Source of the DNA: Eubacteriales bacterium
GTDB lineage: Bacteria > Bacillota > Clostridia > Peptostreptococcales > Anaerovoracaceae
NCBI GenBank assembly: GCA_028692535.1
Contig: JAQUXD010000030.1
Location: 1-15,603, forward strand
Length of the DNA stretch: 15,603 nucleotides
Direction of reading: 5' to 3'
A program made the position numbers and the translations under genes. Below, piece after piece: positions 1-6,960 of this stretch. The notes under the pieces are model-generated. The model was not told the DNA's origin. It ran no database searches and was given only the letters and a program-made list of their open reading frames with translations. Within the stretch, counting starts at the first letter, position 1; each line of letters starts with the position of its first letter.

Positions 1-25
1 CGTTCATGTATAATGTATTCGGGTG

Positions 26-34
26 TGATATAAT
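26..34 (+). promoter_or_regulatory. Extended -10 promoter for the decarboxylase gene
   Basis: The sequence TG-A-TATAAT (TG at 26-27, TATAAT at 29-34) matches the extended -10 consensus and lies about 35 bases before the ATG at 69. No convincing -35 box is seen at 15-19 bp upstream. A second TATAAT at 9-14 is an alternative. The GGAGG ribosome binding site is at 57-61. Confidence 0.5.
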
Positions 35-68
35 AAATCGGTGTTATCGTTGAACCGGAGGATTTATT

Positions 69-1490
69 ATGTATAACAAATTTCAAGAAGACAAAAACGG
101 GCAATTGGAGCTGCTGGATACGGTTCTTTCCGAGGCCGGAGCCTTTTTGTCACGGCGGGAAGACGACACGGTCTACCCGATATTCCCCCAAAAGGAAGCG
201 ATGCGCGTCAGTGACGAGGGCCTTGGCGCCCGCGGTGCATTGGACTATTTTTTAAAGAATTACGCGCCTTATGTTTCATTGAATACCGGTCCCAGATTCT
301 ACGGATTCGTCGTGGGCGGCGTTACGCCGGCAGCCTTGGCCGGTGACTGGCTCACTTCACTCTACGATCAGAATGCCTTCGGAACGGCGGGCCACCTGGA
401 TCGCCATATCGAGATGGAGGCGGTGTCCGGCCTGATCGATCTGCTGGGGCTGCATTCCGATATGACGGGAAGCTTTACTTCCGGCGCTACGATGGCTACT
501 GCAGCCGCCCTGGCCGTTGCCAGGGAATGGGCCGCCCAATCTCAAGGCAAGACAGCCAACGACGGTGTGTACGGACTGGAGCGCCCCGTGATTCTGTCCG
601 GGACGGCTCATCCGTCGGTGTATAAAGGCTTGTCCATCCTGGGCCTTGGAAGAAACAGCCTGACTGTAGTAGATGCATTGGAGGGGCGGGAAGCCGTAGA
701 TGTCAAGAAACTGGAGCAGGCACTTGCACAAAACAGCGGTAAGCCTTGTATCGTGATTGCCAACATGGGCACTGCGAATTCCGGAGATGTGGATGATTTG
801 AAATCTATCGCTGCCTTGAAAGAGAAATATGACTTTTACCTCCATGTGGACGGTGCCATCGGGATCGTTGCCGCTGCTTCGGATCAGTATCGGCCGCTTT
901 TCGAAGGGATCCTTCTGGCGGACAGCATAACCATCGATTGTCACAAGTGGCTCAATGTGCCCTACGATTCGGCCATCGCATTGGTGCGAAAGGAACATAA
1001 GGAATACCAATACCGGACCTATGCTCAGGAAACAGCTGTCAAAAATACAGTTTCCGAAGAAACTGACTATACCAATCTCGGCAACGAAGGCAGCCGCCGT
1101 TTCCGCGCTCTGGCTGTCTGGATGTCGCTCATGGCCTACGGAAAGAAAGGGTATGCCGAAATGGTAGAGCGCGATTGTGCTATGGCAAGGCTCTTTGCTG
1201 AGAAATTGGAATCCTCCGGTATTCTTCGACTGATGGGACCCGTGCGCCTGAACGGGTTTGCCTTTACGTTCAACAAAGATCATGTGAGCGATGAGGAAAT
1301 ATTGGCGCTGCGTCAGAAGATCCGTTTGGACGGTGCTGCTTTTCTGAATCATTCGAAGGTTTGCGGCGTACCCGTACTCCGCTGCAGTCTCAGCAACTGG
1401 GCTATTCAGGAAAAGGATGTGGAGGCGGTTGCTGCCTCTGTGATCCGCTGTGCCACGGAAATGCAGAATCAGAAGGAGGCCGCCAAATGA
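69..1490 (+). CDS. PLP-dependent group II amino acid decarboxylase family protein
   Basis: This 473-residue protein belongs to the fold-type I PLP-dependent decarboxylases (aromatic amino acid/glutamate decarboxylase-like). The cofactor-binding signatures are visible: an HVDGA motif at residues 259-263, whose Asp261 should contact the pyridine nitrogen, and a DCHKW motif in which Lys293 should form the Schiff base with PLP. Length is normal for the family. The ATG at 69 is preceded by GGAGG seven bases upstream. No membrane segment or signal peptide is evident, so it is probably cytosolic. The stop TGA overlaps the next gene's ATG (ATGA at 1487-1490), which indicates translational coupling to the Fe-S aldo/keto reductase-like protein. 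The substrate cannot be told from the sequence: candidates are aromatic or acidic amino acids, or a non-decarboxylating lyase activity. Nothing links it directly to the Pyl cluster. Confidence 0.85.
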   Translation: MYNKFQEDKNGQLELLDTVLSEAGAFLSRREDDTVYPIFPQKEAMRVSDEGLGARGALDYFLKNYAPYVSLNTGPRFYGFVVGGVTPAALAGDWLTSLYDQNAFGTAGHLDRHIEMEAVSGLIDLLGLHSDMTGSFTSGATMATAAALAVAREWAAQSQGKTANDGVYGLERPVILSGTAHPSVYKGLSILGLGRNSLTVVDALEGREAVDVKKLEQALAQNSGKPCIVIANMGTANSGDVDDLKSIAALKEKYDFYLHVDGAIGIVAAASDQYRPLFEGILLADSITIDCHKWLNVPYDSAIALVRKEHKEYQYRTYAQETAVKNTVSEETDYTNLGNEGSRRFRALAVWMSLMAYGKKGYAEMVERDCAMARLFAEKLESSGILRLMGPVRLNGFAFTFNKDHVSDEEILALRQKIRLDGAAFLNHSKVCGVPVLRCSLSNWAIQEKDVEAVAASVIRCATEMQNQKEAAK

Positions 1491-2644
1491 TTTACAGACC
1501 TTTGGGAAAAACCGGCATGTCGGTCAGCATCGTCGGACTGGGCGGCGAATACCTGGAAGGACAGGATACGGATGCGGTTCGTCAGGTGATGGATCGGGCC
1601 ATAGATGCCGGTGTGAACATTCTGGATATTTTTATGTCCGAGCCTAATGTGCGCAGCAACATCGGGGCTGCGCTCAAAGGCAGGAGAGATAAGATGTTCC
1701 TCCAGGGGCAGATTTGTTCCGCCTGGGTGGAAGGACAGTACACGAAAACCAGAGATCTTGCCGTCTGCAAAGAGTCCCTTGAAGACCTGTTTGTCCGTTT
1801 GGGGACCGATTATATCGATATCGGCATGATTCACTATTGTGATACGGAAGAAGATATGAAACTGCTGGAAGACAACGGTATTATTGACTATTGCCTTGAA
1901 ATGAAAAAATCCGGGCGTTTTCGGAGTCTCGGCATCGGTTGTCATAATTCCACTATTGCGAAAAAACTGGTGGAAACAGACCTTTTCGATGTGTTGATGT
2001 TCAGCATCAATCCCGCTATGGATATGATTTATAACCATTATAGTATCGACGGTTTCATGGAAAAAGTAGACGGTCTCAAAGACGGCGGAGAAGCTCCGGC
2101 GCAACTGGATGTGGATCAGGAACGGGCTGAGTTATACACGCTGTGCGAAAAAAAGGGAGTCGGCATCACGGTCATGAAAGTGTATGGGGGCGGACGACTG
2201 CTTTCCGCGGACACCTCACCTTTTCGTCAGGCAATGACTACGTCTCAATGTATACAGTACGCCTTGTCTCGTCCCGGGGTAGCCAGCGCTCTGGTTGGCG
2301 TCAAATCCGTAACGGAACTGGAAGAGGCCTTAAAATATCTGAAAGCAAACGATGAGGAAAAGGATTACAGCTGGATTTTTAATCATATCGAATCCTACAG
2401 CGGGAATGCCTGTGTCTACTGCAGTCATTGCCAGCCTTGCCCTGTTGAGATCAATATTGCAGCGGTCACCAGGCTTTTGGATCAGGCGCGGATTTCAGGA
2501 ATTACACCGGAGATCCGCCAGGCGTATGATGCGCTGGCTGTCAAGGCTTCCGCCTGTATTTCCTGCGGCGCCTGCAACACACGCTGCCCCTTTGGCATCG
2601 ATGCGATGGAGAATATGCGTCAGACAGGCGTATTGCTCGGGTGA
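1487..2644 (+). CDS. Aldo/keto reductase-like protein with C-terminal double [4Fe-4S] ferredoxin domain
   Basis: The 385-residue protein has an aldo/keto reductase (AKR) TIM barrel over about residues 1-290 and a ferredoxin-like tail. The tail carries two cysteine sets: C309, C312, C315, C318 (CX2CX2CX2CP, one residue tighter than usual at the end) and C357, C360, C363, C367 (CX2CX2CX3CP). Each should hold a [4Fe-4S] cluster. The classical AKR tetrad looks incomplete. Asp47 and His116 can be placed, but the stretch that normally carries the catalytic Tyr is shortened (D47-I-F-M-S-E), and the Lys position appears to be Gln75. It may therefore not be a standard NADPH carbonyl reductase; an electron-transfer or alternative redox role is possible. 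The start is the ATG at 1487, overlapping the decarboxylase stop; in-frame upstream starts lie inside that gene. The stop is 17 bases from the stop of the convergent deacylase gene. Confidence 0.8.
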   Translation: MIYRPLGKTGMSVSIVGLGGEYLEGQDTDAVRQVMDRAIDAGVNILDIFMSEPNVRSNIGAALKGRRDKMFLQGQICSAWVEGQYTKTRDLAVCKESLEDLFVRLGTDYIDIGMIHYCDTEEDMKLLEDNGIIDYCLEMKKSGRFRSLGIGCHNSTIAKKLVETDLFDVLMFSINPAMDMIYNHYSIDGFMEKVDGLKDGGEAPAQLDVDQERAELYTLCEKKGVGITVMKVYGGGRLLSADTSPFRQAMTTSQCIQYALSRPGVASALVGVKSVTELEEALKYLKANDEEKDYSWIFNHIESYSGNACVYCSHCQPCPVEINIAAVTRLLDQARISGITPEIRQAYDALAVKASACISCGACNTRCPFGIDAMENMRQTGVLLG

Positions 2645-2661
2645 TTAAGATTCTGAACGGA

Positions 2662-3207
2662 TCATAAATCTAAAATAATGGGTTCGTGACCGACAGCCGG
2701 AAGAAATTTTCCCAGAAAATCTTTCGTGGGCATGCGCAGGCTGGCAGTATTGATGCAGGGATGACAACCGATGTACCGATGACGCAGCACATCCCGGTCA
2801 ATCAGCAGCTGTACCCGACTTTCCACGTCATACATCAGGCCCATTACGCTGACGGACCCGGGAGATAAGTTCAGGAATTGTTCCATGTAGGATTCCGGAG
2901 CAAACTCCAGACGGCTGGTGCCGATCAGATGAGAGACCTGTTTCGTCACAAATTTCTTTCGACCCGGCATCATGAGCAGGAAGAAAGCATCCTTCGCCTT
3001 GTTGCAGAGAAAGAGGTTTTTGCATAAGTCGATCTCAAGCAGCTCATCGATATCTCCACAATCTGCGATGGTCATTTTGATCTCGTGGTCCAGCCAGGCG
3101 TAGGGGATATCCAGCCGATCCAGCAAATCGAAGGAATCGAGCTCCTTCTGAAGTCGACCTTCCGGTTCGGGACCGACGGTTTTAAGGCAGGAATTGAATT
3201 CTGTCAT
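2662..3207 (-). CDS. YbaK/ProX-type prolyl-tRNA editing deacylase
   Basis: The 181-residue protein resembles the free-standing YbaK/ProX (ProXp) family, which hydrolyses mischarged aminoacyl-tRNAs such as Ala-tRNA(Pro) in the cytosol. Typical family features are the KNLFLCN segment near residue 64, a middle KQVSHLIG...RLEFA stretch, PGSVSVMGL, and a terminal CHPCINTASL...DFLGKFL segment. In related proteins a Lys in the KNLFL region supports catalysis. The chosen start is the ATG complementary to 3205-3207, with AGGAG (complement of 3215-3219) seven bases upstream; an in-frame TTG one codon earlier is less likely. The gene faces the corrinoid protein gene divergently and has its own promoter. 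The exact substrate is uncertain, and no functional link with Pyl-tRNA is shown. Confidence 0.85.
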   Translation of the reverse strand: MTEFNSCLKTVGPEPEGRLQKELDSFDLLDRLDIPYAWLDHEIKMTIADCGDIDELLEIDLCKNLFLCNKAKDAFFLLMMPGRKKFVTKQVSHLIGTSRLEFAPESYMEQFLNLSPGSVSVMGLMYDVESRVQLLIDRDVLRHRYIGCHPCINTASLRMPTKDFLGKFLPAVGHEPIILDL

Positions 3208-3233
3208 CAAGATACTCCTATTGTGTTATCTGT

Positions 3234-3245
3234 GTTTGCGCAAAC
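3234..3245. promoter_or_regulatory. 12-bp perfect palindrome, possible operator
   Basis: GTTTGCGCAAAC is a perfect inverted repeat. It sits a few bases downstream of the predicted start point of the deacylase promoter, a position where a bound repressor would block transcription. The regulator is unknown. It is about 65 bases upstream of the -35 box of the mtbC promoter, so an effect there is less direct. Confidence 0.35.
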
Positions 3246-3255
3246 GTCACATTAC

Positions 3256-3284
3256 ACTATAGTCGTTTGACCGAGATATCGCAA
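3256..3284 (-). promoter_or_regulatory. Minus-strand sigma-A-type promoter of the editing deacylase
   Basis: Reading the minus strand, TTGCGA (complement of 3279-3284) and TATAGT (complement of 3256-3261) are separated by exactly 17 bp. Transcription would start near 3249, giving a leader of about 40 bases before the ATG. Confidence 0.55.
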
Positions 3285-3310
3285 GAAGAGTGAATGTATT
3301 TCATTATTCC

Positions 3311-3339
3311 TTGATTATACAACGAGATGATTGTATGAT
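3311..3339 (+). promoter_or_regulatory. Promoter of the mtbC-mtbB methyltransferase operon
   Basis: TTGATT at 3311-3316 and TATGAT at 3334-3339 are spaced by 17 bp. The predicted start point is near 3346, leaving a leader of about 60 bases before the mtbC ATG at 3407. Confidence 0.6.
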
Positions 3340-3406
3340 ATATGCATATTAGTTGAAGATACTTGAAGGCGTTTGTCTTCAGGAGATTCACAGAAAGGGA
3401 GTGCCT

Positions 3407-4051
3407 ATGACGAGAGAAGAAGCATTGAAGCTGGCCTTTGACTCCGTAGTGGAATGTGACGAAGACATGGCGAGAAAAGCCCTTGCCGCAGGAGATGAAC
3501 TGGGGATTGCGCCCCTGGAACTTTTAACGGAAGGCTTTGGCGCCGGCATCAAACACCTGGGCGATCTGTTTGGCAGAGGTGAGATATTCCTGCCTGAATT
3601 GATTTTTTCAACAGAGATCATGCAGCTGGCTGCATCGGCCATCGAAGAAAAACTCGGTTCCGCCAACACGAGCGCGAAAGGGAAAATGGTGATCGGCACG
3701 GTGGAAGGAGACGTCCACGACATCGGAAAAGGCATTGTTGCCGCATTGGTCAAATCCAATGGCATCGAGGTCTACGATCTTGGCAGAGAAGTGCCTGCGG
3801 ACGTTTTTATCGAAAAAGTTAAGGAAACCGGCGCAGGTTTTGTGGGGAGCAGCGCGCTTCTCACTTCCACGATGACTGTCCAAAAGGAAATCGAAAAGAA
3901 ATTGCAGGAAGCCGGCCTGCGGGATCAGGTCAAGACACTGATCGGCGGAGCTCCGGTAACGAAGCGCTGGGCCGACAGGATCGGCGCCGATTGTTACTGC
4001 GAGGATGCATCCGATACCGTGGATTACATCTTGGCGCAACTGGGAAATTAA
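3407..4051 (+). CDS. mtbC: Corrinoid protein of methylamine methyltransferase system (MtbC type)
   Basis: This 214-residue protein has the two-part build of methyltransferase corrinoid proteins. An N-terminal helical cap covers about residues 1-88, and a Rossmann-like cobalamin domain covers about residues 90-214. The B12 signature D102-X-H104-X-X-G107 is present; His104 should be the lower axial cobalt ligand in the base-off, His-on form. A GSSALLTSTM segment and a GGAPVT loop complete the nucleotide-tail pocket. It should accept a methyl group from dimethylamine via MtbB and pass it to a second methyltransferase not in this window. The ATG at 3407 follows AAAGGGA; an in-frame TTG at 3353 would add 18 residues without similarity to the family. 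mtbB begins 16 bases downstream, so the two are cotranscribed. MtbC is preferred over MtmC or MttC only because of its neighbour. Confidence 0.9.
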   Translation: MTREEALKLAFDSVVECDEDMARKALAAGDELGIAPLELLTEGFGAGIKHLGDLFGRGEIFLPELIFSTEIMQLAASAIEEKLGSANTSAKGKMVIGTVEGDVHDIGKGIVAALVKSNGIEVYDLGREVPADVFIEKVKETGAGFVGSSALLTSTMTVQKEIEKKLQEAGLRDQVKTLIGGAPVTKRWADRIGADCYCEDASDTVDYILAQLGN

Positions 4052-4067
4052 GGAGGGGAAGGACTGC

Positions 4068-5471
4068 ATGAGCGAAAAAAAGTACTTTACCCGAATGGGA
4101 GACGGATCCATTGTCTACATGACAGCCGAAGAAATTTGGGAGGACATGCGCGCCGGAATGGATGATGCTGTAGATCGTGGCAAGATTCCGCCTCTCAGCG
4201 AAGAAGAACTCCAGAAGATTTTTGATATCGTTACCATGCCCGGCGGCGTCGTCGGCGTAAACCCCATCGATGCGGTAGTAACCACTTCGGATTCCGGCTC
4301 GGACAAGATTCCCACTAAGTGCGGCATCCCCATCAGTAGGGACACCACAGCGATGATCCACGAACGGGTTCTTGGCTGCGACAGCGTGGATATCGGAAAT
4401 CCGGACTACAATTATAAGACGGCAAAAGGCATCGCCAAGCGCGAGGCCGGCATTTTGAAGCTGGCTTTGGACAAGACCACACTTCCCTTGTATTACGGCG
4501 CCATGCCGAATCTGGGGTTCTACACTAAGCCCGATGGGCCAGTAGACAACTGGGCAGAGCTGCTGCCTCAGGGCAAGATCAAAGAAGCTTTGGCGGCTCA
4601 GGAAGAAGCGGTGGAACACTCCGTCAATGATATTCTTTTCGTGGCCAAACAAACCTACGAAGTAGGGGCTGACGCCATCGAACTGGACACCAGCGGCGCG
4701 GCTGGCGACGCAGATTTTCTGGCTGCGTTGAAGGCCTGTGAGAAAATTACACAGAAATACCCAGAGATGCCGGTGATCATCGGCATGGCCGGCGAATTCG
4801 TACTGGGCATGCACGGAAAACTGGAATATGACGGTCAGCGGCTTGCGGGACTTTATCCTCACAAGCAGGTAAAGCTGGCAGAAAAAGCCGGTGCTTCGAT
4901 CTTCGGAGCGGTGGTCAACACCAATTGCAGCGAGACGTTTCCCTGGAATATAGCCAGAGTCTGTACATTCATGAAAGCTACAGTGGAAGCGTCCAATATA
5001 CCGGTCCATGCCGACGTGGGCATGGGCGTATGCGCCATCCCTATGTGCGAAAACGTACCGGCCGATGTGGTCACCCGGGCAGACAAATGTCTTATTGAAA
5101 TTTGCCGCCTGGACGGATTGTAGATAGGCGTTGGTGATCCGCTGGGTATGGAGGCTGCCCATTCGGTGGCTTCCAGCATGGGTGGTGTACGCACCACGGG
5201 CGATATGGTTATGCGCCTGCAACTCAGCAAAAAGATGCGTATCGACGAAGCGAAGCGTTATGTGGCTGATAAACTCGGTCTTACGCTGGAGGAGATTTGC
5301 GACGTGGTGACCATGTCCGAGGTCCGCGAGGAGCGGGGTTTCGGGCTGGGACATCAGGAGCCCTGCACAGAGTCTACCATGGGAATGGAAGCGAAGTTCA
5401 GGATCGCCGAAGCTTTGGATATACGGATCAACTCTGTGGAAAGATTCAAGGAGCATGCAGGAATCAAGTAG
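4068..5471 (+). CDS. mtbB: Dimethylamine:corrinoid methyltransferase MtbB, containing pyrrolysine
   Basis: Translated with one TAG at 5121-5123 read as pyrrolysine (residue 352), this gene gives a 467-residue protein close in length and sequence to archaeal MtbB. Recognisable stretches include YGAMPN, the GAAGDADF loop, GMAGE-VLGMHG, VNTNCSETF, and LDGL-Pyl-IGVGDPLGM, which flanks the special residue just as in the Methanosarcina enzyme. Pyl is thought to bind the amine and present its methyl group to Co(I) of MtbC. The frame is the same before and after the TAG, and conserved MtbB sequence continues for 116 residues beyond it; this argues for decoding, not for a broken gene. The start is the ATG at 4068, behind AGGAGG at 4051-4056. 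The terminal stop at 5469-5471 is also TAG, and the next in-frame stop is TGA at 5508-5510. A standard gene caller would split or truncate this gene at 5123. Confidence 0.93.
5121..5123 (+). other. In-frame TAG codon decoded as pyrrolysine
   Basis: The TAG is residue 352 of MtbB and lies between LDGL and IGVGDPLGM. Archaeal MtbB carries its Pyl in the same local context. The tRNA with anticodon CTA and both halves of its synthetase are encoded 3.5 kb downstream on the same strand. Confidence 0.92.
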
Positions 5472-5528
5472 CCCGGCAAGGAGTCGGACTGCTGCCCTGA
5501 AAGCAATTGATATCTGAAACGAGCAAAC

Positions 5529-5561
5529 AAAAGGGGCGGTATTGCATAATGCCGCCCTTTT
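5529..5561 (+). terminator. Intrinsic terminator or attenuator hairpin after mtbB
   Basis: A hairpin forms between 5529-5543 and 5548-5561. It pairs AAAA with TTTT and GGG-CGG with CCGCCC, with one bulged G, one T-G wobble and a GCAT loop. The U run is only four bases and is part of the stem, so termination may be partial. The activator gene's ribosome binding site begins eight bases downstream and no separate promoter is evident. Confidence 0.6.
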
Positions 5562-5577
5562 ACAGACCGGAGGGATC

Positions 5578-6960
5578 ATGGAAACGAGCAAAGTCTGTAT
5601 ATTCGGCGGACGATGCCACCAGTGCGGACGATGTCAGATGCTGGGGCTGGATCCGAGAAAAGAACGCCTGACAATTCTTCCGGGGGAATTTTTGGATAGA
5701 CTTCCGGTCGGAAGTGAGCGATCTTACGGAGCCGCTTTTGACATCGGAACGACCACGATCGTGGGTATGCTGTGGGATCTGGGTGAAAACCGATTGATCA
5801 AAATCGTTTCGGCAACGAATCCACAGTCGAAATACGGGCAGGATGTGATCTCCCGCATCAACTACTGCATGGAGGAGGCGGAAGGCCTTTCGACGCTCCA
5901 CCGGATGGTCGTCGGTTGTATCAATGAGCTGATGGACCAGCTGACGGAGGATATTCCATCCTTGCCTTTGTCGAAAATTACGGCCGTAGGCAATACGACC
6001 ATGTGTCATCTGTTATTGGCTCGGGATCCGTCCTCGTTGGCCCGGGCTCCCTACGAACCGGGATACCGCGGTTCGGTGGAAATTCCTGCGCGGAGCATCG
6101 GTATTCGCGGAGACGAGGGAACGAAGCTGTTGGTGCTTCCGGGCATTGCCGGTCACGTTGGGTCGGATATCACAGCCGGCATGGTGGCTTCCGGATTACC
6201 TCAGATGCAGGGAACGGTTCTGTACATCGATGTGGGAACCAACGGCGAGATCGTTCTGGTTTCAGAAGGACAGTTGTCTGCCTGTTCCGCAGCCGCCGGG
6301 CCCGCATTTGAAGGCGCTTCGATCCGCTGCGGCACCCGGGCAACACGGGGCGCCGTGGAACGCGTTGTATTGACGCCTAATAGTGTGGATTGCCCCACGA
6401 TTTCAGGCGATACGCCATGCGGGATTTGCGGATCCGGCCTGATCGATGCAGTAGCTCAGCTTCTGAAATGGGGGATCGTGGACTACAAAGGAAAAATGAA
6501 AAAGCCCGGAGAGGCCCCAGAACTATCTCCTTTTTTACAAAGTCGTCTGTCGATCACAGAAAACGGGCCGGCATTTCTGCTGACGGATACGATACGGATC
6601 TACCAACAGGATATCCGGGAGGTGCAGCTGGCCAAGGGCGCGATTCTGGCAGGTTGCGAAATTTTATTGAAAAATGCCGGGAAAACGGTCGACGATTTGG
6701 ATCGGATCTTAATCGCAGGCGCTTTCGGCAATTACATCGACCGGGAAAGCGCGTTGGGGATCGGTCTGTTCCCCCTTGTAGAACATGCGCTTGTCGTCCA
6801 CGCGGGGAACGCCGCAGGCGCCGGCGCTTCGATGGCATTGCTGTCAAAGGATGCTTTTTCGAAGGCCGAAGAGGCTGCCGAGACAACCAGGCATGTGAGC
6901 CTGTCGTCTTATCCCGGTTTTGAAATGTGCTACGCGCACGCCATGTACTTTCCGAAATGA
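5578..6960 (+). CDS. Compact corrinoid reductive activator (RACE/RamA-type, DUF4445 ASKHA domain)
   Basis: The 460-residue protein should reductively reactivate the MtbC corrinoid, using ATP to lift Co(II) to Co(I). From about residue 50 it is an ASKHA/DUF4445 domain. Visible elements are phosphate loop 1 at AAFDIGTTT (Asp55), the IDVGTNGEI segment, AAGPAFEGA, CGICGSG, and IAGAFGNYID near the C-terminus. Characterised relatives carry either an N-terminal plant-type [2Fe-2S] domain of about 100 residues (bacterial RACE proteins) or a C-terminal pair of [4Fe-4S] clusters (archaeal RamA). This protein has neither, only a short N-terminal C7-X5-C13-X2-C16-X2-C19 motif that may hold one Fe-S cluster. 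The ATG at 5578 follows GGAGGG; an in-frame TTG at 5542 lies in the preceding hairpin loop and is rejected. Its stop overlaps the next gene's start (ATGA at 6957-6960). No close named homologue is recognised, so no symbol is given. Confidence 0.8.
   Translation: METSKVCIFGGRCHQCGRCQMLGLDPRKERLTILPGEFLDRLPVGSERSYGAAFDIGTTTIVGMLWDLGENRLIKIVSATNPQSKYGQDVISRINYCMEEAEGLSTLHRMVVGCINELMDQLTEDIPSLPLSKITAVGNTTMCHLLLARDPSSLARAPYEPGYRGSVEIPARSIGIRGDEGTKLLVLPGIAGHVGSDITAGMVASGLPQMQGTVLYIDVGTNGEIVLVSEGQLSACSAAAGPAFEGASIRCGTRATRGAVERVVLTPNSVDCPTISGDTPCGICGSGLIDAVAQLLKWGIVDYKGKMKKPGEAPELSPFLQSRLSITENGPAFLLTDTIRIYQQDIREVQLAKGAILAGCEILLKNAGKTVDDLDRILIAGAFGNYIDRESALGIGLFPLVEHALVVHAGNAAGAGASMALLSKDAFSKAEEAAETTRHVSLSSYPGFEMCYAHAMYFPK

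Noticed and set aside
357..1352. A 331-codon minus-strand frame opposite the decarboxylase
   Set aside because: The plus strand encodes a clear PLP decarboxylase with its PLP lysine; the reverse product resembles nothing and has no supporting signals.
69..2644. The decarboxylase and Fe-S protein as substitutes for the missing Pyl biosynthesis genes
   Set aside because: Neither shows the radical-SAM CX3CX2C motif of PylB, the ATP-grasp fold of PylC or PylD features, and they have a separate promoter. No evidence links them to Pyl.
5121..5471. mtbB as a pseudogene broken by a nonsense mutation
   Set aside because: The break is exactly at the known Pyl site, the sequence after it is conserved and in frame, and the decoding genes are adjacent.
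3930..5591. A 553-codon open frame on the minus strand across mtbB
   Set aside because: It lies entirely opposite mtbB and the end of mtbC, which match known families. Its protein has no recognisable domain. It is a mirror of the codon bias of the real genes.
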